From Pseudomonas sp. PDM04 (GTDB lineage: Bacteria; Pseudomonadota; Gammaproteobacteria; Pseudomonadales; Pseudomonadaceae), in assembly GCF_014851765.1 (NCBI RefSeq), contig NZ_JACVAI010000006.1, positions 124,001 through 188,000 on the forward strand: 64,000 nt of DNA, read 5' to 3'. The translations under genes and the position numbers were made by a program. How positions within the stretch are numbered: the first letter of the stretch is position 1; every line of letters begins with the position of its first letter. Below are positions 23,915 to 31,866 of the stretch, in pieces. The notes beneath the pieces were generated by a model that did not search any database, was not told the DNA's origin, and worked only from the letters and a program-made list of their open reading frames with translations.

Positions 23915-24952
23915 TCAGTTACTGGCTTGAGTGGCCTGGACGCCCGCCTCCCGTGCAGCCTTCACCCAGCCGTCGAACTGCGCCTGGTGCGCGGCGATCC
24001 ACTCGCGGGTATGGCGCTGGATATCGGCCATGGATTTCTCGCCCTGCTGCATTTTCAGGTTCTGCGCGCTCTCGTCCGCTGCCGGGATCTGCATCACCGA
24101 CAGGAACTTGACCGCCGCCGGGTTCTTCTCGGCGAACTTGCGATTCACCAGTGCCTGAACCTTGTCCAGCGCGAAGCCCAGGTTCTTGCCCTCATAGGTG
24201 GTATCGAGGCTGTTGTCGCCGCCTGGAAGATCGGTCTTGGGCACCTGCAGCCAGACCACGTCGCGCCCTTCCACCAGCACCCCGGCGACCCACTGTGGAA
24301 TCCAGGTGTAATAGAACACCGGCTTGCCTTCCTTGGCACGGGTGATGGTGTCGGCCATCAACGCGAAGTACGACCCCTGGTTCACATGGATGGATTTTTC
24401 CAGGTCGTAGGCTTTCATCTGGTGCGCAATCACCAGTTCGCAGCCCCAGCCCGGGTTGCAGCCGGTCATGTCGGCCTTGCCGTCGCCATCGGTGTCGAAC
24501 AGCTTGGCGATTTCCGGTTTCTTCAGGTCGGTGATGTACTTGATGTTGTACTGGTCGGCGGTTTTCTTGTCGATCAGATAGCCCTGCAACACGCCGGGCA
24601 GGATATTGCCGACCTTGATCATGTTCTCGTCGCCGCCGGCCTTCTGGTAGAACGCGGCGTGCAGCTTGTCCCAGGCGTTGACGGTGAAATCCGCATCGCC
24701 GAAACCCACCGCCACGACCATGGTGGCGTATTCGGTCTCCTTGGGTTTCTGCACCTTGTAGCCCAGCTCGCGCAGACCGGCCAACGCCACTTCGCCACGG
24801 AATCGCTCTTCATCGACGGTCGGGAACGCCGGGGTGATCTTCACCCCCTCCCCCGGTTTATCCACGGAAGCGCTGGCGCCCAGGCAGGCCACGCTGAACG
24901 CCACGGCTGAGGCGCATTGCAGAAAACGGCGGGTGAATGTGGACTCGTACAT
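23915..24952 (-). CDS. proX: Betaine-type ABC transporter substrate-binding protein, copy 1
   Basis: The 345-residue protein has a signal peptide (cleavage near GASAS) and the ProX/OpuAC fold. It carries FDTDGDGKADMTGCNPGWGC, almost the same as in E. coli ProX, and the aromatic-box Trp residues in NAWDKLH, NPGWGCE and YTWIPQW. Family knowledge: high-affinity periplasmic binding of glycine betaine, proline betaine, DMSP or similar zwitterions through cation-pi contacts. It is third in proVWX-dddP on the minus strand. Around the first Trp it differs from copy 2 (VNAWDKLHAAFY versus VHLWDQLHDEFY), so a different ligand is likely. Confidence 0.92.
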   Translation of the reverse strand: MYESTFTRRFLQCASAVAFSVACLGASASVDKPGEGVKITPAFPTVDEERFRGEVALAGLRELGYKVQKPKETEYATMVVAVGFGDADFTVNAWDKLHAAFYQKAGGDENMIKVGNILPGVLQGYLIDKKTADQYNIKYITDLKKPEIAKLFDTDGDGKADMTGCNPGWGCELVIAHQMKAYDLEKSIHVNQGSYFALMADTITRAKEGKPVFYYTWIPQWVAGVLVEGRDVVWLQVPKTDLPGGDNSLDTTYEGKNLGFALDKVQALVNRKFAEKNPAAVKFLSVMQIPAADESAQNLKMQQGEKSMADIQRHTREWIAAHQAQFDGWVKAAREAGVQATQASN

Positions 24953-25007
24953 CTTCGCTTACCTTTTGTGATTGTTGTGTGGATTGCGGCAGATAGAACG
25001 GTGAATC

Positions 25008-25961
25008 TCAGGCAGTCTCGCGCCGTCCGGCAGGCTGCGCGGCGCCGAACAGGCGCATCAGCACGCCCACGGGGCCGGTCTGGTACCAGCGCCGACTCGG
25101 GTCGGCATTGGTGCGGGCGCCCATGGCCTGGGTCAGGCGGTCGAGGAAAATCGCCAGCAGCACCAGGCCGACACCGCCCACGGTGGCCAGGCCCATGTCC
25201 AGACGGCCAATGCCGCGCAGGACCATCTGGCCCAGGCCGCCCACGGAAATCATCGAGGCGATCACCACCATCGACAGCGACAGCATCAGGGTCTGGTTGA
25301 GGCCGGCCATGATCGTCGAGGTGGCCAGCGGCAGTTGCACGCGGGTCAGCATCTGCCGAGGCGTGCAGCCAAAGGCACGGGCGGCCTCGATCTTGTCCTC
25401 GGGCACCTGGCGGATCCCCAGGTTGGTCAGACGCACCAGCGGCGGCAGGGCGAACACGATGGTCACCAGCACGCCGGGGACGTTGCCGATGCCAAACAGC
25501 ATCACCACCGGGACCAGGTAGACGAATGCCGGCAAGGTCTGCATGGCGTCGAGCACCGGCCGTATCACCCGCTCAAGGCGGTCGCTGCGGGCGCAGACGA
25601 TGCCCAGCGGAATGCCGATCACCGCGCAGAAGAACACCGAGGTCAGCACCAGGGCCAGGGTGGTCATGGATTCGGACCAGACCCCGATCAAACCGAGCAA
25701 GGTCAGGGTCACGAAGCACAGCAGCGCCATGCGCTTGCCGGCCAGCTGCCAGCCGAGCAGCGAGGACAGCAGGATGCCGATGCTCGGCGGAATGCTCTGC
25801 AAGCTGAACTCGATGCCATTGAGCACCTGGTCGATCGGCCAGCGGATCGCGCGGAACACCTCGCGAAAGTTCTGCACCATGTAGTTGAGTACCACTTCCA
25901 CCCAGTCGCCCAAGGGGATGGTGATGGACTGGAAGGGATCAAGAAAGCTGAAATCGGACAT
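25008..25961 (-). CDS. proW: Betaine-type ABC transporter permease, copy 1
   Basis: The 317-residue ProW permease has about seven transmembrane segments and the EAA-loop motif EAARAFGCTPRQMLTRVQLP. Apart from three substitutions near the N-terminus and the last twelve or so residues, it appears identical to the permease at 33059-34012, and long stretches are also identical at the DNA level. It lies 28 bases after proV and 55 bases before proX. Family knowledge: it forms the inner-membrane channel of the quaternary-amine importer. Confidence 0.93.
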   Translation of the reverse strand: MSDFSFLDPFQSITIPLGDWVEVVLNYMVQNFREVFRAIRWPIDQVLNGIEFSLQSIPPSIGILLSSLLGWQLAGKRMALLCFVTLTLLGLIGVWSESMTTLALVLTSVFFCAVIGIPLGIVCARSDRLERVIRPVLDAMQTLPAFVYLVPVVMLFGIGNVPGVLVTIVFALPPLVRLTNLGIRQVPEDKIEAARAFGCTPRQMLTRVQLPLATSTIMAGLNQTLMLSLSMVVIASMISVGGLGQMVLRGIGRLDMGLATVGGVGLVLLAIFLDRLTQAMGARTNADPSRRWYQTGPVGVLMRLFGAAQPAGRRETA

Positions 25962-26907
25962 CGTGGCTTACCTCTTTTGATCGGGGCGCTCAGTGGTGGG
26001 CGTGGGCGTGTTCCAGCTCTTTGCGGCAGACCCGGCAGACGGTCGCCGGGTCCAGCGCAGCGATATCGCCGGCCTTCAACATCCGGGACACGTCGAACCC
26101 CTTGAAGAAGGCCCGCACGTAGTCGTTGGCCGGTTGCTCGATCAGCTCCAGTGGCGTGCCGATCTGCACCACCCGCCCGCCTTCCATGATCGCGATGCGA
26201 TGACCGATGCGAACGGCTTCCTCGATGTCGTGGGAAATGAAGATGATGGTGCGCTGCTGTTCGGCCTGCAGACGGATCAATTCGCCTTGCATCTCGCTGC
26301 GGATCAGCGGGTCAAGTGCGGAAAACGCTTCGTCCATCAGCAGGATGGTCGGGTCGTTGGCCAATGCACGAGCCAGGCCGACGCGCTGCTGCATACCGCC
26401 GGACAGTTGATGGGGGTAGCTGTATTCCTGGCCTGCCAGACCAACCTGGGCCAGGGCTTCCTTCGCCCGACAGTGCCGCTCGCTTTCCTTGACGCCGGAG
26501 ATTTCCAGGCCGAAGGCGGTGTTTTCCAGCACGCTCATGTGCGGCATCAGGGCGAAGGACTGGAACACCATGCCCATTTCCTTGCGCCGCACGTCCAGCA
26601 ACGCCTTGTCGCTCAGGCCGGTGATTTCCTTGCCGTTGAGGTGGATGCTGCCGGAGGTCGGCTCGATCAGGCGATTGAACAGCCGCACCATGGTCGACTT
26701 GCCCGAGCCGGACAGGCCCATGATCACGAAGATCTCGCCGCGCTTGACCGAAAAGCTGGCGTCGAACACACCGACCACATGACCGGTCTTCTTGAAGATT
26801 TCATTCTTGTCGGCACCGTTGTCCAACATCTTCATGGCCTGGTCCGGGTGGGGACCGAACACCTTGAAGATGTTCTTCACCGAAAGAATTTCATCGGTCT
26901 GGCTCAT
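25050..26907 (-). repeat. Large inverted duplication, left arm (proV-proW)
   Basis: The proV-proW DNA here matches that at about 31867-33980 in opposite orientation. The central part of proW (roughly 25060-25830) is nearly base-identical to its partner, including silent positions. The proX genes beside the two arms are much more divergent, which points to recent gene conversion within proW or strong constraint on it. Arm ends are approximate. Confidence 0.8.
25990..26907 (-). CDS. proV: Betaine-type ABC transporter ATPase, short form without CBS domains
   Basis: The 305-residue ATPase has Walker A (GLSGSGKST), the Q-loop (MVFQSFALMPHMSV), the signature LSGGMQQRVGLARAL and Walker B (ILLMDEAFSALDP), then the switch His in FISHDIEEA. 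The ProV-typical N-terminal region (KNIFKVFGPHPDQAMKML) is present. It stops soon after ATVCRV with a short Cys/His-rich tail (CRKELEHAHAHH). Copy 2 instead carries about 90 further residues of CBS domain. CBS domains in OpuA/ProV sense ionic strength, so this copy probably lacks osmotic gating and serves catabolic uptake. It is first in its operon. Confidence 0.92.
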   Translation of the reverse strand: MSQTDEILSVKNIFKVFGPHPDQAMKMLDNGADKNEIFKKTGHVVGVFDASFSVKRGEIFVIMGLSGSGKSTMVRLFNRLIEPTSGSIHLNGKEITGLSDKALLDVRRKEMGMVFQSFALMPHMSVLENTAFGLEISGVKESERHCRAKEALAQVGLAGQEYSYPHQLSGGMQQRVGLARALANDPTILLMDEAFSALDPLIRSEMQGELIRLQAEQQRTIIFISHDIEEAVRIGHRIAIMEGGRVVQIGTPLELIEQPANDYVRAFFKGFDVSRMLKAGDIAALDPATVCRVCRKELEHAHAHH

Positions 26908-27040
26908 ACGACCCTCTTTTTATATTTATATCGAACGAGCTGAACTGTATCCCTGTGGCTGCCCCCTGAATTGTATGAGCCGGTCAATTTGTATTATCCC
27001 GGCACCGAAAACGGCAGGCCGCTGCGGGGCGTTCGATGAC

Positions 27041-27058
27041 TGGTCCGTTCTGTTATAT
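27041..27058 (+). promoter_or_regulatory. Shared upstream motif, copy D (TGGTC-N9-ATAT)
   Basis: GACTGGTC, nine bases, then ATATGCG, ending 69 bases before the cupin ATG. The left half differs from copies A-C at one core base (TGGTC for TTGTC). Confidence 0.3.
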
Positions 27059-27127
27059 GCGCCTCGACCGGGGCGGTGCAAAAGTACCGACCGCTTGCCG
27101 AAAGGCCCCTAAACAAAGGAAACATTC

Positions 27128-27478
27128 ATGAGCCAAGTCCTGACCGTCGTTCGCAACGCCGCCGCCTCCCCCCTGGGAGAACACTCGCCGGCACGCCTGC
27201 CGATCGGCGAGCCCATTGCCGTCGCCGCCACCGGCCAGGCCCAGACCGATGATGCTGTCGGCGCCAGCATCGGCGTCTGGGAAAGCAGCCCGGGGTTGTT
27301 CCGCCGTCACCTGAAGAACCGCGAGTTCAGCCATATCGTCAGCGGCTGGTGCACCTTCACCCCGGACGGTGGCGAACCGGTGGAACTGCGCGCGGGTGAC
27401 GCGGTGCTGTTTCCCGAGAACTGCGAAGGCGTATGGGACGTCCGCGAAACCCTGCGCAAAACCTACGTGCTGTTCTAA
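27128..27478 (+). CDS. Cupin-domain protein (EutQ/DUF861-like)
   Basis: The 116-residue protein is a single small cupin barrel. Motif one is degenerate, with the conserved Glu and His in LKNREFSHIVSGWCTFTPDG; motif two reads LRAGDAVLFPENCEGVWDV. Cupin_3 proteins of this length occur in many amine and betaine catabolic clusters and may act as small isomerases, lyases or sensors. The RidA gene follows with 11 bases between, its ribosome binding site overlapping this stop codon. Function unassigned. Confidence 0.75.
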   Translation: MSQVLTVVRNAAASPLGEHSPARLPIGEPIAVAATGQAQTDDAVGASIGVWESSPGLFRRHLKNREFSHIVSGWCTFTPDGGEPVELRAGDAVLFPENCEGVWDVRETLRKTYVLF

Positions 27479-27489
27479 GGAGCCGGAAC

Positions 27490-27828
27490 ATGATCGAACG
27501 AATCAACCCCGGCCCGCGTGCCAGTCAATTGGTGCTGGTGGACGGCCGCATCGAGACCTCCGGCATCGTCGCGCTGGCACCGGGCGATATCGCCACGCAG
27601 ACCCGCTGCGTCCTGGCGCAACTGGAGCAGTGGCTGGCACAGGTCGGCGCCGGCAAGAACCATCTGACCCGCCTGCAGATCTGGTTGGCGGACATGGGCG
27701 AATTTTCCGCCATGAACGAGGTGTACGACGCCTGGGTCGGTGACCAGCCTCCCGTGCGCGCCTGCGTCGGAGCCGCGCTGGCAGCCCCGCAATATCGCAT
27801 AGAGATCCAGGCCTTCGGCCAGCTCTGA
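27490..27828 (+). CDS. RidA/YjgF-family protein
   Basis: The 112-residue protein has the RidA fold: PRASQLVLVDGRIETSGIVA near the start, the trimer-forming LAQLEQWLAQVGAGKNHL, and the C-terminal active-site region PPVRACVGAALAAPQYRIEI, in which the Arg (R94 region) binds the substrate carboxylate. Family knowledge: hydrolysis of reactive enamine/imine intermediates, releasing ammonia. This fits a neighbourhood of flavoprotein amine oxidases that make imines. AAGGAG at 27477-27482 decides the start and couples it to the cupin gene. Confidence 0.88.
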   Translation: MIERINPGPRASQLVLVDGRIETSGIVALAPGDIATQTRCVLAQLEQWLAQVGAGKNHLTRLQIWLADMGEFSAMNEVYDAWVGDQPPVRACVGAALAAPQYRIEIQAFGQL

Positions 27829-27855
27829 ACCCCGCCCTGATACGGAGCTGTGCAT

Positions 27856-27946
27856 CTGTGGGAGCGAGCCTGCTCGCGATTCGCCCGCACAGCCACCCTC
27901 TACGGCGTCTGACACTCCGCCATCGCGAGCAGGCTCGCTCCCACAG
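27856..27946. repeat. REPIN: perfect 25-base inverted REP pair
   Basis: Two REP units, 27856-27880 (CTGTGGGAGCGAGCC onward) and 27922-27946, are exact reverse complements over 25 bases with a 41-base spacer. It lies downstream of the RidA gene and may end or stabilise that transcript. Confidence 0.92.
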
Positions 27947-28000
27947 AAGGCAACGCGACGCCATTGGAATTAACCGATCCGCGCAGCGTTCTTCTATCAA

Positions 28001-28018
28001 TTGTCCCCCGCATCATAG
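28001..28018 (+). promoter_or_regulatory. Shared upstream motif TTGTC-N9-ATA, copy C
   Basis: TATCAATTGTC, nine bases, then ATAGTG, ending 64 bases before the flavoprotein ATG at 28083. Its left half equals that of copy B at 14470. Confidence 0.45.
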
Positions 28019-28082
28019 TGCGCCACTGCCCGCCCTCCGCATCATGTGACCCACAAGACAACATAGGCTGAAGGCACCCCTT

Positions 28083-29474
28083 ATGTACCGTGGATTCTGG
28101 TATGCCCAGGCGCTTGACCTGGATAACGATCTGGCCCCTGCCCTGCAGGCATCGATTCAAGCTGACGTGTGCATCGTCGGCGGCGGCTACCTTGGCCTGT
28201 GGTCGGCCATCCGCCTGAAACAGGCCAACCCGGAAAAGAACATCGTCATCGTCGAACGCGACCGCTGCGGTGCGGGGGCCAGCGGCCGCAACGGCGGCGT
28301 CGCCACCAACTGGTGGGGCAAGTATCTGTCGTTGCGCACCATCTGCGGCGACGTCGAGGCCCGGCGTATTTGCGAAGCGGCGGAATCGGCCATCGACGAA
28401 ATCGGCAGTTTCTGCCAGGAACATGGCATCGACGCTCAATACCGCAAGCACGGCTGGCTGTGGACCGCCACCAATCAGCGCCAGATGAATTCCTGGCGGG
28501 TGCTGACCGATGGCCTGCAGAACCTGGGCGTCAACCCGTTTCATGAGATGGATCGCCATACTATCCAGGGCCGGGTCGGCTCGCCCCTCGTGTTGGGCGG
28601 CATCTACGACCCGAACGCCGCCACTGTGCAGCCGGCCATGCTCGCCCGAGGCCTGCGCCGTGTGGCGCTGAAGCTGGGGGTGAACATCTACGAAAAGAGC
28701 CCGCTCACCCGCCTGGAGCAAGGCAAGCATCCGGTGGTGCATACCGAGCGCGGCGCCGTGCGTGCCGATCGCGTGGTGCTGGCGATGAACGCCTGGGGGG
28801 CGCGGTTCCCGGAGCTGCGCCGGATGATCGCGATCATGTCCAGCGACATGGTCGCCACCGCACCGGTCAAGGCCAGGCTGGACGCCATCGGTTTCAGTGG
28901 CGGCGAATGCATGACCGACTCGCGTACCGTGCTCAACTACTGGCGCAACACCCCGGACGGTCGTGTGGTGTTCGGCAAGCCGCTGGGCCAGTTTGCCTTT
29001 GCCGGGCGCATCGGCAATCTGTACGAGAAACCCTCGCCGGCGGCCGACAAGGTCACCGCCGAGTTGCGTCGCCTCTACCCGCAACTGTCCGGCGTGCCGA
29101 TCGTCAGCAGTTGGACCGGCCCCATCGACCGCGCGATGAAGGGCCTGCCGAACTTCGGCTACCTCGACCATCACCAGAACATCGCCTACGGCATCGGTTT
29201 CTCCGGCAATGGCGTGGCGACCACGGTGTTTGCCAGCCGCATCATCAAGTCGCTGGTCGAGCATGCCAATGACGAGTGGGCCAACTGCGGCCTGGTCAAC
29301 CAGCGCATGAAACTGTTGCCGCCGGAACCGTTGCGCTTCTTTGGCGCGCACCTGGTGCGCGATGCCCTGGTGCGCAAGGAATCCCTCGAAGATCACGACC
29401 AGGATGCGGGTTTCGTCACCCGCCAGCTGGTTGCCATGGCCCCGGCCGGCTACGTGCCGGCGCAAAAGAAATAA
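28083..29474 (+). CDS. DAO-family FAD-dependent oxidoreductase
   Basis: The 463-residue protein has the FAD-binding motif ADVCIVGGGYLGLWSAIRLK at about residues 27-46 and CGAGASGRNGGVATNWWGKY. A C-terminal FAD/substrate region reads SWTGPIDRAMKGLPNFGYLD and GIGFSGNGVATTVFASRI. It is longer than, and only distantly similar to, the 439-residue pair at 11207 and 35304. Family knowledge: oxidation of amines or N-methyl amino acids. The hydroxyacid dehydrogenase gene follows after 10 bases, forming an operon. RBS context is weak but MYRGFWYAQAL is the conserved kind of start for this group. Substrate unknown. Confidence 0.85.
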   Translation: MYRGFWYAQALDLDNDLAPALQASIQADVCIVGGGYLGLWSAIRLKQANPEKNIVIVERDRCGAGASGRNGGVATNWWGKYLSLRTICGDVEARRICEAAESAIDEIGSFCQEHGIDAQYRKHGWLWTATNQRQMNSWRVLTDGLQNLGVNPFHEMDRHTIQGRVGSPLVLGGIYDPNAATVQPAMLARGLRRVALKLGVNIYEKSPLTRLEQGKHPVVHTERGAVRADRVVLAMNAWGARFPELRRMIAIMSSDMVATAPVKARLDAIGFSGGECMTDSRTVLNYWRNTPDGRVVFGKPLGQFAFAGRIGNLYEKPSPAADKVTAELRRLYPQLSGVPIVSSWTGPIDRAMKGLPNFGYLDHHQNIAYGIGFSGNGVATTVFASRIIKSLVEHANDEWANCGLVNQRMKLLPPEPLRFFGAHLVRDALVRKESLEDHDQDAGFVTRQLVAMAPAGYVPAQKK

Positions 29475-29484
29475 GGATTTGATC

Positions 29485-30453
29485 GTGACTGAACAGATCG
29501 TTTTTCTCGACGACGATGGCCTGGCGCCGTCGACCCGTCTGAAACGCCCGGACTGCAAGCACAGTTGGAAACAGTATGCCTATACCCGCCCCGAGCAGGT
29601 CATCGAGCATCTGCAAGAGGCGACGATTGCCATGACCTGCAGTGTGCCGCTGCGTGAGGAGCACCTGCGCCAATTGCCGAAGCTGAAGATGATTTCCCTG
29701 GCCCTGACCGGGCGCGATATCGTCGATGTCGACTACTGCGATGCCCATGGCATCCAGGTCACCAGCGTCCCGGGCTATGCCGCCAACACCGTGGCGGAGC
29801 ACAGCCTGGCGATGATCCTTGAGCTGTTCCGCCGTCCGGCGGCGTTCACCCGGCTGATGCGCCAGGTGCATGCCGGTGAGGCGGCGTACCAGAACATCTA
29901 CTTCAATCACCGCATCCGCGATGTGCGCGACAAACACCTGGCGATCATCGGCAGCGGGCCGATTGCCCTGCGCCTGGCGCATCTGGCCAGAGCCTTTGGC
30001 ATGCAAGTGTTGTTCGAGGATCGTGGCGGCAAGCGTCGGGGGCCGGACTGCCGCCCGCTCAATGAACTGCTCGGCAACTGTGACGTGCTGTCGATCAACT
30101 GCCCGCTGACGCCCGAGACCTACAACCTGATCGATTCCGAGCGGCTGGCCTTGATGAAGCCCGATGCGGTGGTGGTCAATACCGGTCGAGGTGGCGTGGT
30201 CAACGAGGCCGCACTGATCGCTGCGCTGGAGAATGGTCGACTTGGCGGAGTGGCACTGGATGTGGTCGAACATGAGCCGCTGCATCCGGACAACCCGCTG
30301 TTCACCCTGATCGACCGCGATGATTTCCTGCTCAACCCGCACATCGCCTGGAGCAGCGAGGACGCCATGCAGCAGTTGATGGACAGTGCAGTGGACAACA
30401 TCAATGCTTTCGTTGCCCGCCAGGACGCGACCAGGAAGATCCGTACGGCGTAA
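29485..30453 (+). CDS. D-2-hydroxyacid dehydrogenase family protein
   Basis: The 322-residue protein has the split Rossmann fold of this family. The NAD motif is LAIIGSGPIALRLAHLARAF at about residues 152-171, the substrate Arg is in VVNTGRGGVVNEAALIAAL at about 234, the catalytic Glu in VVEHEPLHPD at about 263 and the catalytic His in LLNPHIAWSSED at about 287. The start is a GTG with AAGGA 7 bases upstream, overlapping the end of the flavoprotein gene; no suitable ATG exists. Family knowledge: NAD(P)H-linked interconversion of 2-oxo acids and D-2-hydroxy acids. With the upstream oxidase it could reduce the oxo acid produced. Substrate unknown. Confidence 0.85.
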   Translation: MTEQIVFLDDDGLAPSTRLKRPDCKHSWKQYAYTRPEQVIEHLQEATIAMTCSVPLREEHLRQLPKLKMISLALTGRDIVDVDYCDAHGIQVTSVPGYAANTVAEHSLAMILELFRRPAAFTRLMRQVHAGEAAYQNIYFNHRIRDVRDKHLAIIGSGPIALRLAHLARAFGMQVLFEDRGGKRRGPDCRPLNELLGNCDVLSINCPLTPETYNLIDSERLALMKPDAVVVNTGRGGVVNEAALIAALENGRLGGVALDVVEHEPLHPDNPLFTLIDRDDFLLNPHIAWSSEDAMQQLMDSAVDNINAFVARQDATRKIRTA

Positions 30454-30509
30454 GCCCCTGTATGGGAGCGTGCGGGGTGCATGAGGTGGCCTGCGTCATC
30501 GTTGGCGAC

Positions 30510-30533
30510 CATCGCGAGCAGGCTCGTTCCCAG
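30510..30533. repeat. Solitary REP element
   Basis: CATCGCGAGCAGGCTCGTTC and the following CCAG match the REP unit at 27922-27946 with one change. It lies between the convergent hydroxyacid dehydrogenase and LysR genes. Confidence 0.8.
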
Positions 30534-30562
30534 CGTTTCCTGTGCACGATGATCTGCCGTTA

Positions 30563-31540
30563 TCAGTCTTGCGCGGCAGCGCCATCAGGGCCGAATTCGG
30601 CGAGCAACCATTGGTACAGGCGGCGGCAACTGGCGTCGTTCTGCTTGTCCTCGTTGAAGCTCAGGTAGTGCTTGGAATCCTGCAGTACCAGCACTTCCCT
30701 GACCGGCCGGACCAGCAACCCCTCTTCCACCATCGGCCCCACCAGATGGTGCCAGCCCAGCACCACGCCTTGATGATTCAAGGCCAGCTGGATCAACAGG
30801 TTGTAGTCATTGGCATTGAAAAAGTGCGGGGTGTCGGTCGGTCGGGTCTTGAGGTCAATGTCGTGGTACGCGAACCACACGTTCCAATCGACGTGCTCGG
30901 CGACCTGCGAGCGCCCGAACGGGCTGAGATTGAGCAAGGCGCCGTCGCGTAGGTCCTGGACCTTGCGCAGTTGCGGATGGCGTTCAAGGTACAGCGGCGA
31001 GCACACCGGGTAGATCTGGTCATGCATCAACGCCTGGCTGTGGTAGCCGTCGTGGCTTTTCATCATCTTGCAGATGATGAAGTCCGGGTGCACACCGTTC
31101 TCCATGGTCAGGAAGTTCTGGGTGACCACCAGGTTCAGATCGATCTCGGGGTGTGCTTCGAAGAACGTTGGCAGCTTGGGCATCAGCAACAGGTTGGCGA
31201 ACGCCTGCGAGCAACACAGGGTCACCACGTGTTTTGAGTTGCTGTTGCTGCTGATGCGCTCCGCCGCCTGGGCGATGTTGGTGAAGGATAACTGCACCGC
31301 ATCGTAGAAAATCGACCCCGCGGACGTCAGCTCGACTGCCCGCCCGGCGCGGTTGAACAATTCTGCGCCGAGGTGCTCCTCCAGCTCGCGGATCTGCCGG
31401 CTGATGGCGGCCTGGGTGACGCACAGTGCCTCGGCCGCACGAGTGAAATTCTGGTAGCGCGCCGCCGCGACGAAGGCTTTCACGGCGCGCAGGGAGGGCA
31501 TCTTGATCAGCGTCTGATCGGGTTCAGTATGTTTAACCAT
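30563..31540 (-). CDS. LysR-family transcriptional regulator
   Basis: The 325-residue protein has the LysR helix-turn-helix at about residues 15-74 (LRAVKAFVAAARYQNFTRAA; VTQAAISRQIRELEEHLGAE) and an effector domain (HVVTLCCSQAFANLLLMPKL onward). It is convergent with the flavoprotein/hydroxyacid dehydrogenase operon and divergent from the second proVWX operon, so control of the latter is the simplest reading. An internal start (MPSLRAV, residue 14) is possible. Effector unknown. Confidence 0.85.
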   Translation of the reverse strand: MVKHTEPDQTLIKMPSLRAVKAFVAAARYQNFTRAAEALCVTQAAISRQIRELEEHLGAELFNRAGRAVELTSAGSIFYDAVQLSFTNIAQAAERISSNSNSKHVVTLCCSQAFANLLLMPKLPTFFEAHPEIDLNLVVTQNFLTMENGVHPDFIICKMMKSHDGYHSQALMHDQIYPVCSPLYLERHPQLRKVQDLRDGALLNLSPFGRSQVAEHVDWNVWFAYHDIDLKTRPTDTPHFFNANDYNLLIQLALNHQGVVLGWHHLVGPMVEEGLLVRPVREVLVLQDSKHYLSFNEDKQNDASCRRLYQWLLAEFGPDGAAAQD

Positions 31541-31866
31541 AACACCAGGTAATCAATAGCCCGCAAAAAATGTCGATTTCTGGGCGGGAGGCCCGGCTCT
31601 AGACTGTCCGCAAGCCAAAGCAAATGCAACAACCGCCTTTTCTCCGGGCGCACACAAGAAAATGCATGAGCCCACCTGTTCGGCGCGAATGCCGGCAGGC
31701 CCACCCATTGAACGAGGCCGCCACACAGCGCATCGTCAGAAACAGGTGGCACGCTTCAAGGACTGACTCGCGTTCGGATTTCGAACGGACTGCCAATGCA
31801 CACCCTGAACGCCAGCGCCTGGCGGTCAGGGTTAACAGTTGGATAAAACCATAAGAAGAGGGTCGT
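31541..31866. other. 326-base divergent promoter region of the LysR gene and proV copy 2
   Basis: No gene is supported here. The last bases before proV (AAGAGGGTCGTATGAG) are the same as those before proV copy 1, so the ribosome binding site lies within the duplicated DNA. Upstream of that the two promoter regions are unrelated. GTTAACAGTTGGATAAAACC near 31830-31850 is AT-rich, but I cannot define -35 and -10 boxes with confidence. The LysR site was not resolved. Confidence 0.5.

Noticed and set aside
28001..28018. Reading the TTGTC-N9-ATA motif as a sigma-54 promoter on either strand
   Set aside because: The reverse strand shows GG and GC but with the wrong spacing (11 rather than 10), and it would point away from the gene.
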